The notes: generated by a model not told the origin, from the sequence alone. Numbered from the stretch's first letter, positions 1 to 9,705 are shown. The stretch is DNA of 64,000 nucleotides from Paucisalibacillus globulus DSM 18846 (GCF_000482485.1 NZ_AXVK01000029.1:40820-104819), one strand, 5' to 3'. Program-made: numbers and translations.

Positions 1-2985
1 GAGGTAGATGTTAAGGACTTAGCCCATAATATTGGAACGTATCCAGTTACAGAAGAAAACTCAAACATTGTGTCAGATAACTCGAATATTGTTGTAGAAA
101 AGGATAAGCCGAAAGTATCCATCGATGTAATACCAAATGAGGGTGTTAAACAATACAAGTACCAATACAATGGTGATGTGACCTTTAGCATTATAGCAGA
201 AGATAAAGGCTCTGGAATCAATACGGTTGTCATCGATGTAAATGGTAAGAAGTATGAATATGATTATTCGGACCTAGAAGAGATGCAGATAAAACCGGAT
301 GCTTATCGTATAAGTACGAACCATAAAGATATTGTAGGAAATGAAGATGGATCTTATATTGTATCTGTCCATGTCGTTGATAACGCAGGAAATGAGAATG
401 AAGCAGAAACAAAAATATATATCGATAAAACGAATCCAATTATAACGAAGTACGAATTCTCGGTAAAAGGTAAAAAAGTTGACGAAACAGATAAATTTAA
501 GAAATCTCTTGAGTTAACCGAGTATGGCTATTATTTTAAAGAACCAACTCAGGTGAAAATTAGCGGGGAAGATCCAAAAGTGGATCATGAATTTACAAGT
601 AACTTGAAGTCGATTACGGTTTACTTGCGTGATCATGAAAATGGGAAATATTATGCTGCACTTAAAAATGGTTCATTGAAGGAAATAAAAGAATCAGAGA
701 TTGTTAGCATTACTCCTATCACAACAAAAGACAGTGTAACCGTTAATGTTCCGAAAGCATTTAAGGGACAAATCTTTGCACAGGCTACAGACTATGTTCA
801 AAATACAGGTCCTTATATTGCACCGAACGGTATGGTAGTAGAAAATGAAGCACAGCATAAAAAAGAGACACATATCAAACTTAAAAGAGCAGATGCGCCA
901 TTTAAGGATACGAATGGTGGAGATCTTTATGCGAACAATGTAAATGTTGAATTAACGGTTACGGATACGTATTCTGGAATTGAAGAAATTGAATGGTCAG
1001 TTGTTGCCCCATATGATATGGCTAACAATCAGGGTGGTAAACTAAAGCTGAATAATGATAAAACATACACAGAGGATAGTAATGCACAAGGGTGGAAACA
1101 GACTAGATCACAATTAAACCTTGTTACAGAAATGAAGAAAACCTTAACGGTCAATCATAATAGTAATAATATTAAAGTTAAGGTGAAAATGACGGATAGG
1201 GCAGGTCATACGTCAGAAGAGGAAATTACATTTAGTATAGATAAGACATCTCCTTCGATTAATGTCTCGTATGACAATAATTCGCCGGATCCAGAGCACC
1301 AAGATTATTATAAAGAAAATAGAACGGCAACGATTACAATTACAGAACGTAATTTTAAACCAGAAGATGTTGTCTATGTGGTGACGAACACGGATAATAT
1401 TATTCCAGTTATCAATGGTTGGTCAAGTAATAGAAACAGTAATAATCCAGACCTAACCACGCATACTGCAACGATAACTTATAGTGCAGATGGAGACTAT
1501 ACATTTGATATTCAATATAAGGATAACGCAGGAAATAAAGCAGCTCCTGTAGCGCAAGATTCCTTTACGATTGATAAAACAAAACCGATTATTAATGTAT
1601 CTTACAATACAAATGATGCCTTGAACGAAAATTTCTTTAATACAGCAAGAACAGCAACTATTTCCGTTACAGAGCATAACTTTGATCCAAGTCGTATTGA
1701 AATTACTGGTACGGCATTCCATGACGGAGAAGTAGTCGACTTTCCATCTTTAAGTGGTTGGACTAGAAACGGTGATGTTCATACTGCATCCATCGTCTAT
1801 AATACGGATGCATTGTATAGCTTTGATATTGACTTTACGGATATGGCTGGGAATATCACTGATGATTTTTCACCACAAGAGTTCCATATTGATCAAACAG
1901 AACCGACATTAACGATAACTGGTGTAGAAGATATGTCAGCTAATAATGGAAAAGTTGCTCCAATTATTAGGTATTCTGATACGAACTTTGATCAAAATTC
2001 GGTGAAGATAGAACTAACTGGTTCTAACCGTGGGGAAGTTGAATTAGAAGGAAAATACTCAGAACGAAATAATGGCCAGGTGTTTATCTTTGATGATTTT
2101 GGAAAAACGAAGGAAAACGATGATCTGTATACGTTAACAGCATCTCTAGTTGACCTTGCAGGAAATGAAATAACAGAAGAGGTTCGATTCTCTGTAAACC
2201 GTTTTGGTTCAGTCTATACATTCGATGATTCATTAGATGCGCTTATTGGTAAATATGTCCAAAGTGAGCAGGATATCATCATTACGGAAACCAACGTAAA
2301 TAGTCTAAACAAAGATTCCATAATGCTAAAAATGACTCATAATGGTTCACCTACGGATTTGGTGGCTGGAGAAGATTTTACGGTTAATGAAACTGGCGGA
2401 GAAGATAAGTGGAGTCAATACACATACAAGATTCATAAGGATCTTTTTGTTGGCGACGGTAGATATACCATTGCCCTCTATTCAGAAGATGCAGCTGGTA
2501 ATACAAATGAGAATATCGATGAAGCGAAAAAAGCTGAAATTTCATTTGGAATTGATAAGACTAATCCAGTTATTGTTCCGATTGACATTGAGGATGGAGA
2601 GCAATATGCAGTAGATAGCAAAAAAGCTACTATATCGGTCAAGGATAATCTTGTTCTAGACCATGTAAAGATTAACCTAAATAATGAAGAAATTAATTTT
2701 GAGGAAGATGGGGAAAATTATACATTTATCATTCCAAACGCGAACTCGACGCAAGAAGTAAGTATTCAAGCAACGGACGCTGCAGGAAATGAATTAACAG
2801 CTGAAGTGAAAGATTTTCTTGTCACAACTAATCTGTTAGTTCGTTGGTATAATAATAAACCATTATTTATCGGTTCACTAGGAGGAGTAGGTGTCGTTGG
2901 TGTAGCACTTGCTGCATTCTTCCTATACAGAAAGAAAGATAATGGTGTTAGTGAAGAAGTGGAATTGGAAGATAAAGTTGGGTAA
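1..2985 (+). CDS. Large cell-surface protein with Ig-like repeats, 5' end outside window
   Basis: The frame is open from base 1, so the gene begins upstream and about 994 codons are visible. The protein is built from repeated Ig-like modules, each ending in a motif like IDKTxPxI and a D-x-AGN turn (for example near residues 115-135 and 405-425). This is typical of bacterial Ig-like extracellular stalk or adhesin domains. The C-terminus has one hydrophobic segment (GSLGGVGVVGVALAAFFLY) followed by RKK and an acidic tail, so it is a single-pass membrane protein with most of its mass outside the cell. There is no LPXTG motif. A stem-loop terminator follows about 130 bases after the stop. The ligand and the N-terminal domains cannot be judged here. 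A role in adhesion or as a wall-spanning stalk is inferred from the architecture only. Confidence 0.85.
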   Translation, partial: EVDVKDLAHNIGTYPVTEENSNIVSDNSNIVVEKDKPKVSIDVIPNEGVKQYKYQYNGDVTFSIIAEDKGSGINTVVIDVNGKKYEYDYSDLEEMQIKPDAYRISTNHKDIVGNEDGSYIVSVHVVDNAGNENEAETKIYIDKTNPIITKYEFSVKGKKVDETDKFKKSLELTEYGYYFKEPTQVKISGEDPKVDHEFTSNLKSITVYLRDHENGKYYAALKNGSLKEIKESEIVSITPITTKDSVTVNVPKAFKGQIFAQATDYVQNTGPYIAPNGMVVENEAQHKKETHIKLKRADAPFKDTNGGDLYANNVNVELTVTDTYSGIEEIEWSVVAPYDMANNQGGKLKLNNDKTYTEDSNAQGWKQTRSQLNLVTEMKKTLTVNHNSNNIKVKVKMTDRAGHTSEEEITFSIDKTSPSINVSYDNNSPDPEHQDYYKENRTATITITERNFKPEDVVYVVTNTDNIIPVINGWSSNRNSNNPDLTTHTATITYSADGDYTFDIQYKDNAGNKAAPVAQDSFTIDKTKPIINVSYNTNDALNENFFNTARTATISVTEHNFDPSRIEITGTAFHDGEVVDFPSLSGWTRNGDVHTASIVYNTDALYSFDIDFTDMAGNITDDFSPQEFHIDQTEPTLTITGVEDMSANNGKVAPIIRYSDTNFDQNSVKIELTGSNRGEVELEGKYSERNNGQVFIFDDFGKTKENDDLYTLTASLVDLAGNEITEEVRFSVNRFGSVYTFDDSLDALIGKYVQSEQDIIITETNVNSLNKDSIMLKMTHNGSPTDLVAGEDFTVNETGGEDKWSQYTYKIHKDLFVGDGRYTIALYSEDAAGNTNENIDEAKKAEISFGIDKTNPVIVPIDIEDGEQYAVDSKKATISVKDNLVLDHVKINLNNEEINFEEDGENYTFIIPNANSTQEVSIQATDAAGNELTAEVKDFLVTTNLLVRWYNNKPLFIGSLGGVGVVGVALAAFFLYRKKDNGVSEEVELEDKVG

Positions 2986-3114
2986 GAACCAACTTATTAT
3001 CGGAAAGTTTATTCACAATTGACATCACCTTTCTCGGTATGCTTTGAATTAGAAAGATGAACATGTACTTGTGTTGTGAATGTTAGTTAAGAGTATGAAA
3101 ATTGATTGCAAGAG

Positions 3115-3146
3115 AAAGGGAGTTGCCAAAGTGCAACTCCCTTTTT
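3115..3146 (+). terminator. Intrinsic terminator after the Ig-repeat protein
   Basis: A stem with arms AGGGAGTTGC and GCAACTCCCT is closed by a short loop and followed by TTTTT. It probably ends the surface-protein transcript. Confidence 0.8.
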
Positions 3147-3701
3147 CAAATTCGAATTTGTACCATAATAATCTGTATTCATAATGAAAGCGAAATGGAT
3201 AGGTTCATTGACCTATATAAAGCTTGTCGTATAATGTCCGAGATATAGGCATCATGCCTTCTTGTATGTACTTGTGTAAGCAGATACAATAATAACAGGA
3301 ATAATAGCGGAAATTTACAATTACTGGTGAGCTATTGGAACCACAATACTGCAACACAAAAAGTTTAAACGATGTTAGTCTGCTTTCGATTAATGTTTCT
3401 ATACGACTTAAAATGAAATGGGGTATTTTCATGAAGCTCGTACATAGATTTTTATATTCGTATTATTCAACGTTAAGTAAGGATTGTTTATGTCCAGAGT
3501 ACAGAATAAAGCTTCAGAAGCGGATGCTGTTTCATGGCTCGAAGTTTTAGACGAGGCAATATCTATTAACATTCTATTCGATAGAGTGATTTTCATTTCA
3601 ACTCGTATGGGAACACGAACCTGTAGTAAGACCAAAATAAGAAATTTTAGCGTAATAAGTGAAGGAGATTTCTTATGCTAAGGAAACCTCCAACTATTTG
3701 T
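3147..3701. other. Gene-poor stretch, possible decayed fragment
   Basis: No convincing intact gene lies here. A short plus-strand frame near 3490-3681 encodes a piece around EADAVSWLEVLDEA, which resembles the C-terminal helix of four-helix-bundle (23S rRNA intervening sequence) proteins. It lacks the rest of such a domain and has no clear ribosome site. It may be a remnant or chance. Other short frames overlap on both strands and look random. Confidence 0.3.
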
Positions 3702-3887
3702 TTAAAACTGTCTTTTTCCTAAATCCAATTCCATCAAAACCGTCATTCTACCACTATCACATGTTTTAGTTGTTCTAATAATCCGAGCACCCCCACGCTC
3801 TGCATGAGACGTAATCTCAAGCAACTCCTCTTTACTATACACCGAACGGCAAACCTGAATAAGCTTACTATTTTGCAAACCCTGCAC
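3702..3887 (-). CDS. Small hypothetical protein, about 61 residues
   Basis: This short reading frame has a GTG start chosen because a long purine ribosome site (AGGAGGGGGAGG) sits 8 bases upstream. The product contains VYSKEELLEITSHAERGGARIIRTTKT and has amphipathic, protein-like composition without a signal peptide or membrane segment. I do not recognise the family. A REP-like repeat lies directly upstream; if translation began at the more distal GTG, the first residues would be encoded by that repeat, which is less likely. It is isolated between two intergenic stretches. It could be a real small soluble protein or a chance frame. Confidence 0.45.
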   Translation of the reverse strand: MQGLQNSKLIQVCRSVYSKEELLEITSHAERGGARIIRTTKTCDSGRMTVLMELDLGKRQF

Positions 3888-3911
3888 ACAGATATCCTCC
3901 CCCTCCTTTAT

Positions 3912-3950
3912 GGTGCCTGTCACTTCCCGAAAAAAATCGAATTTTGTCGG
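3912..3950 (+). repeat. REP-like repeat copy 1
   Basis: The head GGTGCCTGTCACTTCCCGAA is followed by TCGAATTTTGTCGG. This is a dispersed family, here without an obvious adjoining hairpin. It is one of the few copies not directly after a stop codon. Confidence 0.85.
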
Positions 3951-4083
3951 TATTGATTTCCGTTTCTATGTCTTACTTAATAAAAAGTTATGGTAGTCAG
4001 CGCAATCTTATTCTTTTTTATTTTTCCACAATTTCATCCTATGTTAAAATGGATTAAACACTAGGAAAATTGAGGGAGATATA

Positions 4084-4410
4084 TTGAAAACTGAATCAAG
4101 TAAAACACCGTGGATTATTGTTCTTGTATTATCCGTAATTTTAGTTGTTGGTCTAATACTTAATCAACCGATGTCTGAAGATGAAGCGATTGAAATTGCA
4201 AAGGAATTAGTACCTGAGGAATTCGATGAAGTTTATTCTACGCAGTTTACTCCAATGAACGAAACTGAAATTGGAGCAGATATATGGATCATCCAGCTAG
4301 AAAATAAAGAGGAAGATAGGGCTTTATTAACCATTAATGCAAATAACGGGAAAATGATAGAAGGAAAAATCGAGGATGGAGAGACAGGGGAAGTATTGGA
4401 AAATTTGTAG
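4084..4410 (+). CDS. Membrane-anchored PepSY-like protein
   Basis: The TTG start is preceded by GAGGGAG. The 108-residue product has one N-terminal membrane segment (about residues 10-26) and then an acidic extracellular domain. The part from SEDEAIEIAKELVP to ALLTINANNGKMIEGKIEDG fits a PepSY module: a helix with an EAIEIA pattern, then strands ending in a vDa.tGki-like turn. Such domains are proposed to restrain peptidases or sense at the cell surface. It stands alone, with a strong terminator after it, so it is probably monocistronic. The family call is moderately sure and the role is inferred. Confidence 0.7.
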   Translation: MKTESSKTPWIIVLVLSVILVVGLILNQPMSEDEAIEIAKELVPEEFDEVYSTQFTPMNETEIGADIWIIQLENKEEDRALLTINANNGKMIEGKIEDGETGEVLENL

Positions 4411-4455
4411 TTTGTGACTTTCTGTTTAAGAACTTGGAACTATAAGTTAATAGTG

Positions 4456-4501
4456 AAACGCCGTATGAGGTATTTTTTAAATACTTCATACGGCGTTTTT
4501 T
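4456..4501 (+). terminator. Strong intrinsic terminator after PepSY gene
   Basis: A near-perfect stem with arms AAACGCCGTATGA and TCATACGGCGTTT is followed by T residues. Confidence 0.9.
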
Positions 4502-4645
4502 CTAGCCAAATTTATCACAGGTTAATGGACTGTAGGATTGCTACTGAATGAAGTGTCAATTTAATCATATTTAAATTAGGCCAACATAGCATGTTCTATA
4601 AGAGTAATACCAATATTTTTGAAAAATATAAAGGGAGTGGGGAAA

Positions 4646-6007
4646 ATGTCTAAAGACAATGGGAGTACATCATTAAGTAAGTTTGGGTACAAGCAAGAGT
4701 TACACCGTACATTATCAACCAAAGACTTACTAGTTTATGGACTTATTTTCATGGTTCCAATTGCCCCGTTTGGTATTTATGGCGAGGTGATGCTTGGTTC
4801 CCAGGGAATGGTTGCCTTAGCCTATTTAATTGGTATGGTGGGCATGATTTTTACCGCATTAAGCTATGCTAGAATGTCAGAAGCCTTTCCGATGGCTGGT
4901 TCTGTTTATTCTTATGCTGGACGAGGGATAAACCAATATGTTGGATTTATTGCAGGTTGGGCTATTCTACTCGATTATATCTTAGTTCCAGCCCTACTAT
5001 ACGTTGTAAGTGCAACTGCACTTACTGGTATGTGGCCAGCAATTCCAGGTTGGTTTTGGTTATTATTCTTTATTGTTATTAATACGGTTATCAATTATTT
5101 TGGAATTAAATTTACCGCTCGGACCAACTGGATATTCTTATTTTTTGAATTAGCTGTCTTACTAATTTTCCTTGTTGTTGGAATAACTGCAATTGCAAAT
5201 GGTGTGAATGGTGCAACGTTCTCATTTGACCCAATATATAACCCAGATACATTTAGTATGAGTGTTGTAATGGGCGCGGTGTCTATCGCAGTGCTTAGTT
5301 TTTTAGGATTTGATGCGATTTCAACATTATCAGAGGAATCTGCTGGTGGGCCAAAAGCTATTGGGAAGGCAACGATTCTTTCCTTGTTAATTGTTGGTGT
5401 GCTATTTATGGCCCAAACGTGGGTTGCTGCATTAATTTTCCCAGATTTTAATAGCTTTGATGATATTGGTACAGCATTCTATGAAACTGCTGCAATGGCT
5501 GGGGGAGAGTGGCTTGGTGTCTTGACCGCAATTGCAACAGCACTTGCGTGGGGGATTGCTGATGCACTTGTTGCCCAAGTTGCTATATCAAGAGTTCTAT
5601 TTAGTATGGGGCGTGACCGTAAATTGCCGAAGTTCTTGTCTAAGGTACATCCGAAATATAAAACGCCGTACTCTAGTATTTTATTTGTTGCTGTAATTTC
5701 ATTTATTATTGGCTTGGCTTTCATGGGTGACATTGGGATATTAACATCCTTTATTAACTTTGGTGCGTTAACAGCATTCTTGTTCCTGCATGTTTCAGTT
5801 TTTGTGCATTATATTTATAAAAATAAAAGTAAAAATTATTGGAGTCATCTAGTATTACCGCTAATTGGCTTTATTATTATCGCTTATGTATGGATTAATC
5901 TAGCCACACAAGCTAAAGTACTAGGGCTTTCCTGGTTAGCTGTTGGTATTATTGTTGCTATTTACTTCGCTGTTAAGAAGAAAGATGCTTCTATTGATAT
6001 GGATTAA
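4646..6007 (+). CDS. APC-family amino acid/amine permease
   Basis: This 453-residue polytopic membrane protein has about twelve hydrophobic segments. The start was set at the ATG 4 bases after GGGAGTGGGGAAA rather than at an upstream TTG. Features typical of the APC superfamily are the early DLLVYGLIFMVPIAPFGIYG segment (helix 1 with its broken GxxxG-like region) and the SFLGFDAISTLSEES motif in helix 6, followed by the GPKAIGKAT loop. It should import an amino acid or amine with a proton or sodium ion. An acetamidase/formamidase gene starts 125 bases downstream with no terminator between, so the pair may take up and hydrolyse an amide or amine nutrient. The substrate is not decidable from sequence. 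Confidence 0.88.
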   Translation: MSKDNGSTSLSKFGYKQELHRTLSTKDLLVYGLIFMVPIAPFGIYGEVMLGSQGMVALAYLIGMVGMIFTALSYARMSEAFPMAGSVYSYAGRGINQYVGFIAGWAILLDYILVPALLYVVSATALTGMWPAIPGWFWLLFFIVINTVINYFGIKFTARTNWIFLFFELAVLLIFLVVGITAIANGVNGATFSFDPIYNPDTFSMSVVMGAVSIAVLSFLGFDAISTLSEESAGGPKAIGKATILSLLIVGVLFMAQTWVAALIFPDFNSFDDIGTAFYETAAMAGGEWLGVLTAIATALAWGIADALVAQVAISRVLFSMGRDRKLPKFLSKVHPKYKTPYSSILFVAVISFIIGLAFMGDIGILTSFINFGALTAFLFLHVSVFVHYIYKNKSKNYWSHLVLPLIGFIIIAYVWINLATQAKVLGLSWLAVGIIVAIYFAVKKKDASIDMD

Positions 6008-6132
6008 TATAAAGTGAGACTATGTTCCGTGTGAAGAATACTGCTGACTCTTTAGAAAATAATCGGAAACCTTGATTAGAATTCTGATTAAAGCTATTAT
6101 TCTATTAATATCTAAAAAGGGAGTGTAAGATA

Positions 6133-7089
6133 ATGACGATTCATCACCACCATCATCCGTATATGACAATCCATGATTTTAAATCTCATAGTCATTTAGG
6201 ATGGGATAATTCATTAAAACCAATAGCAGAAGTGGATTCTGGACAGACGATTACGTATGAGATAACGGAATCTTCTGGGGGACAGTTTACTAAAAACTCA
6301 ACAAGTGAAGATGTTCTAGGACTTGATTTTGGAAAGGTTAATCCAGTGTCCGGACCAATTTATATTAAAGGTGCTGAGCCTGGGGATACATTAGAAATTG
6401 AAATGCTAGATTTTCGCCAGCTAGATTGGGGCTGGACAGCGATTATTCCCGGATTTGGACTGCTTGCTGATGATTTTAAAGAGCCTGCTATAAAGACATT
6501 TGATCTAACCCGACGGAATACTACGGAGTTTTTGGATGGGATTGATCTTTTTATCAAGCCATTCCCAGGAACAATTGGTGTTGCATTACCTGAGCCTGGT
6601 AATCATAGTGTTGTTCCTCCGGGGAAGAATGGTGGGAATATGGATATTCGTCATTTGACTAGGGGAACAAAGCTTTATTTGCCTGTTTGGGTAGAGGGTG
6701 CACTGTTTTCAATTGGAGATACACATGCTGCACAAGGTGATGGGGAAGTATGTGGAACAGCAATTGAAGCATCTATGGAAACTACGGTGCGTTTTAAATT
6801 GCACAAAGGGAAGTCCATCGCAGAACCCCAATATGACATACCAGGACCTCCAACACCAGAAGCAGATAGTAAGGGATACTATGTAACTACCGGACACGGT
6901 GAAGACTTGATGGAAGCTTCACGAAACGCCATCCGATATATGATTGAACATTTAATATATACCTATGGAATGAGTAAACAAGAAGCATACATGCTATGTA
7001 GTATTACAGTAGACTTAAGAATAAGTGAAATCGTAGACGCACCAAACTGGCTAGTATCCGCATTCTTGCCAAAAGCAATCTTCAGGTAG
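6133..7089 (+). CDS. Acetamidase/formamidase family amidohydrolase
   Basis: The protein has 318 residues, the normal size for the FmdA/AmdA family, which hydrolyses short amides to ammonia and the acid in the cytoplasm. Family signs are the DFGKVNPVSGPIYIKGAEPGD stretch, the GNHSVVPPGKNGGNMDIRHL region with conserved His and Asp, and GALFSIGDTHAAQGDGEVCGTAIE. The start has the ribosome site AAGGGAG. The N-terminus is odd: MTIH, then a natural run of five histidines, then PY, then MTIH again, as though a four-codon unit had been repeated, so the second ATG is a possible alternative start. The gene follows an APC permease with probable co-transcription. A REP repeat begins 17 bases after the stop. 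Confidence 0.92.
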   Translation: MTIHHHHHPYMTIHDFKSHSHLGWDNSLKPIAEVDSGQTITYEITESSGGQFTKNSTSEDVLGLDFGKVNPVSGPIYIKGAEPGDTLEIEMLDFRQLDWGWTAIIPGFGLLADDFKEPAIKTFDLTRRNTTEFLDGIDLFIKPFPGTIGVALPEPGNHSVVPPGKNGGNMDIRHLTRGTKLYLPVWVEGALFSIGDTHAAQGDGEVCGTAIEASMETTVRFKLHKGKSIAEPQYDIPGPPTPEADSKGYYVTTGHGEDLMEASRNAIRYMIEHLIYTYGMSKQEAYMLCSITVDLRISEIVDAPNWLVSAFLPKAIFR

Positions 7090-7106
7090 AGCGGTGCCTG
7101 GCTGGG

Positions 7107-7144
7107 GGTGCCTGTCACTTCCCGAAGTTTGTCGTTTATTGTCG
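7107..7144 (+). repeat. REP-like repeat copy 2
   Basis: The head GGTGCCTGTCACTTCCCGAA starts 17 bases after the acetamidase stop, followed by GTTTGTCGTTTATTGTCGA. A degenerate half (GGTGCCTGG) lies just before it at 7093. Confidence 0.85.
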
Positions 7145-7182
7145 ATACAATAGGTAATAAAGATTATAATACTTGCCCCATT

Positions 7183-7223
7183 AAAACAAGACTCCCTATT
7201 CATAATAGTAAGGAGTCTTGTTT
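7183..7223. terminator. Bidirectional terminator hairpin
   Basis: Arms AAACAAGACTCC and GGAGTCTTGTTT surround a 13-base loop. It lies between convergent genes and so can serve the acetamidase (plus) and DUF2809 (minus) transcripts. Confidence 0.85.
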
Positions 7224-7235
7224 AGATTTCGTTTT

Positions 7236-7682
7236 TTACCATTTTGCCGACCACAATCTAGCAATCATATCCAAGATAACAGCAATTATCATTCCAAAAG
7301 TATACCGGACAAGATCAAGGACTAGAAACCCTTTCCCTAAAATTAATCCACCTAGAATGTGACTTCGAATCTCGTTAATCCATGCCGCTTGATACAATTG
7401 ACTAAACTCAATTCCAAAACTAAACAGGAGACCAAGTAGGAAGGCATTCATTATACTTCCACGAACTAGTAAAAAACGAAATCCAAAATAGACCATCATG
7501 GCCCACAGCGCGTCACCGGCATGCTGGGATACAAATGCAGGAAGAAGATAGCCGTATTTCCTACTTGCTAAACCTAGGAGGATGGTAATTAAGATCACCA
7601 CCCCGTACACAATCCGCATATTACGGTAATTTCGGTTTAATGAATCTTTAATAGATTTATAGTCAGTATCCAATCGAATCAC
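7236..7682 (-). CDS. DUF2809-type integral membrane protein
   Basis: This is a 148-residue hydrophobic protein with about four membrane segments. The middle stretch, PAFVSQHAGDALWAMMVYFG, and the following FLLGLLFSFGIEFSQLYQ match the DUF2809 pattern (GDALWA plus E-x-SQ). The function is unknown; members resemble small VanZ-like membrane proteins. A GTG start is used here, but the ribosome site is weak, so a TTG four codons later is possible. It is convergent with the acetamidase gene and appears monocistronic. Confidence 0.75.
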   Translation of the reverse strand: MIRLDTDYKSIKDSLNRNYRNMRIVYGVVILITILLGLASRKYGYLLPAFVSQHAGDALWAMMVYFGFRFLLVRGSIMNAFLLGLLFSFGIEFSQLYQAAWINEIRSHILGGLILGKGFLVLDLVRYTFGMIIAVILDMIARLWSAKW

Positions 7683-7860
7683 TCTTTACTATGATTTGAA
7701 TTATTTTAAAGTATACATGTACCCGTGAGTTGCAAGCAAGAACGGGAGACTAGTATGTTTTTTTTTTCAATGGAAAGAACCTTTCATCTTTGGTACAGTT
7801 GAGACTAGGGGGAAGTTTACGAACTATATCCTCGCAACACAACTTGGAAGAGGTGTCGTT

Positions 7861-8835
7861 ATGAAATATGCAACGATTGGTACAAGCATGATTACGAATG
7901 AATTTATAAATGCTGCAAAGGAACAGGGGAAGTTAACCTTACAAGCAGTATATTCAAGGACAGAAGAGCAAGCAAAGGATTTTGCAAAAATGCACGGGGC
8001 ACCACAATTTTATACAGAACTTGAAGAGTTAGCTAAAAGTGATATTGAATGTGTCTATATTGCATCACCGAATTCCATGCATTTTGAACAAGTAACGTTG
8101 TTTTTAAAGCATAAAAAACATGTTATCTGTGAAAAACCTATATTTTCCAATAGAAATGAACTAGATAAAGCATTTCAAACAGCTGATGAAAATGGCGTTT
8201 TCTTATTTGAAGCGATGCGTAATTTACATATGCCGGGGCACTTAGCACTTAAGGAAAAACTGAGTGGAGCTGGTAGAATAAGAAGTGCAGTATTGGATTA
8301 TTCAAGCTACTCTTCTCGCTATGATAAAGTCAAAAATGGTGAAGTACCGAATATCTTTTCACTGAAATTTTCAGGAGGAGCGCTAGTAGATTTGGGTGTA
8401 TACCCATTGGCAATTGCTCTCGATATTTTTGGTAAACCGGAGGATATAACATATTCACCTACTATTATTGAAACTGGTGTTGATGGCAGTGGTACACTTA
8501 TTCTGCGATACCCTGATTTCATTTGTACTATTTTATGCTCAAAAATCTCTACATCCTATAATCATTCTGAAATTCAAGGGGAAGAAGGAACATTTACGAT
8601 TGATGATATCGGTACTTTAGCAAATGTGCGATTTATCCAATCAGCAGGAGAAACTATTATTTATGAAGAACAATCCCAGCATCCTATGTCCTATGAAATA
8701 GAAAGCTTTGTAAATATTATGGAGTCAAACGATCAAGAGAAATATAACCAATTCCGTAAAATCAGTACGGATATACTTGAAATAACAGAAAAAGCAAGGA
8801 AAACAAACGGGATTATTTTTGGAATAGAAAGGTAG
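7861..8835 (+). CDS. Gfo/Idh/MocA-family oxidoreductase (YulF-like)
   Basis: This 324-residue protein has the two-domain layout of NAD(P)-dependent sugar dehydrogenases. The Rossmann start MKYATIGTSMITNEFINAA lacks the usual GxGxxG glycines, as in the YulF-like branch. The EKP motif is present in KHVICEKPIFS (about residues 92-102), and GGALVDLGVYPLAIALDIFG supplies the region where the catalytic His/Asp usually lie; here the GxHxxD motif reads GVYPLA, so catalysis may differ from classical inositol dehydrogenase. A ribosome site (GGAAGAGG) precedes the ATG. It is monocistronic, and a REP repeat plus hairpin starts 5 bases after the stop. The substrate is unknown. Confidence 0.88.
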   Translation: MKYATIGTSMITNEFINAAKEQGKLTLQAVYSRTEEQAKDFAKMHGAPQFYTELEELAKSDIECVYIASPNSMHFEQVTLFLKHKKHVICEKPIFSNRNELDKAFQTADENGVFLFEAMRNLHMPGHLALKEKLSGAGRIRSAVLDYSSYSSRYDKVKNGEVPNIFSLKFSGGALVDLGVYPLAIALDIFGKPEDITYSPTIIETGVDGSGTLILRYPDFICTILCSKISTSYNHSEIQGEEGTFTIDDIGTLANVRFIQSAGETIIYEEQSQHPMSYEIESFVNIMESNDQEKYNQFRKISTDILEITEKARKTNGIIFGIER

Positions 8836-8840
8836 TTTTG

Positions 8841-8940
8841 GGTGCCTGTCACTTCCCGAAGTAACTCGAATTTTGTCGAAAGAAATAAAAGCTATTTACC
8901 CCTGTGTTGAGAAATTCTCAAGGTGGTGAATAGCTTTTAA
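8841..8940 (+). repeat. REP-like repeat copy 3 with hairpin
   Basis: GGTGCCTGTCACTTCCCGAA begins 5 bases after a stop codon, then TCGAATTTTGTCGA, then a stem with arms AAAAGCTATT and AATAGCTTTT (8888-8939) that could terminate the upstream gene. Its head faces inward toward the RAYT gene's other flanking copy at 9881-9900. Confidence 0.88.
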
Positions 8941-9135
8941 AATTACTAAAAATTGATTTTCGTGCTTGATTTTGAGCTATAATTTTAATTACTAATCTAA
9001 AAATTATGTTTTATAAGATGAAATTGCTTTTTCTACAAGTAATTTCCTATTTTTATAGTTTTGACACTAAATTAGAAGTAGTCTATTTTAGTGGTAAGTG
9101 TAAAACTAAACAATAGAGTAGGAGATGGTCCTATA

Positions 9136-9705
9136 ATGGCAAGAAAGAAAAGAATTTGGATGCCCAATGCATTTTACCATGTTGTATGTAGGGGAAATAG
9201 ACGTGAACCACTCTTTATCGATGCCGGTGATTATAAAACGTTTCTATATTTGCTTCGCAAGGTCCACGAGAAAACCCCTTTCGAACTAGCTTCATACTGC
9301 CTCATGACAAACCACTTTCACTTACAATTGCGCTCCAAAGAACAACCGATTTCCAAAGTGATGTCGCTCATAAATAAGCGATATGCTGACTATTACAACA
9401 CAAAATATAAATTTACAGGGCATGTTTTTGAGAAAAGGTATTTTGATGAAATAATTGAACCAGGTACCGGGATGATAAAAGTAAGCCGGTATATACATTT
9501 GAATCCAGTTAAAGCTGAAATGGTAGAACGGCCAGAACAATATCCATGGAGTAGTTATCGGTATTATTTGCATACCTTGGGAAATGGCATGTTAGTAATG
9601 GATGAAGTATTAGCGTATTTTACAGGAGATGAAGTAGGCAAGCGTATGCGATACAAGGAATTCATGGAGACAAAAGAGGAAGAGAGTGGGTTTCAGAATG
9701 TGTGA
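9136..9705 (+). CDS. REP-associated tyrosine transposase (RAYT, Y1/HUH family)
   Basis: This is a 189-residue single-domain HUH nuclease. The start at MARKKRIW follows AGGAGATGG; a more distal GTG would add 15 unlikely residues. Conserved parts are the N-terminal NAFYHVVCRGNRREPLF strand, the HUH metal motif in CLMTNHFHLQLR (His60 and His62) and the catalytic tyrosine in SRYIHLNPVKA (Tyr119), then PWSSYRYY. Such proteins cut single-stranded DNA at REP hairpins and are thought to spread REP/REPIN elements. The gene sits between two inward-facing copies of the local repeat (8841 and 9900), and at least nine further loci carry that repeat in this window. This makes it the probable mobiliser. All catalytic residues appear intact. 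Confidence 0.93.
   Translation: MARKKRIWMPNAFYHVVCRGNRREPLFIDAGDYKTFLYLLRKVHEKTPFELASYCLMTNHFHLQLRSKEQPISKVMSLINKRYADYYNTKYKFTGHVFEKRYFDEIIEPGTGMIKVSRYIHLNPVKAEMVERPEQYPWSSYRYYLHTLGNGMLVMDEVLAYFTGDEVGKRMRYKEFMETKEEESGFQNV

Noticed and set aside
1..2985. Internal repeats of the first gene as a CRISPR or DNA repeat
   Set aside because: The repetition is at protein level (Ig-like modules), not regular at DNA level.
3335..3681. Overlapping short frames, one like a four-helix-bundle protein end
   Set aside because: Only a short similar stretch, no full domain and no good ribosome site.
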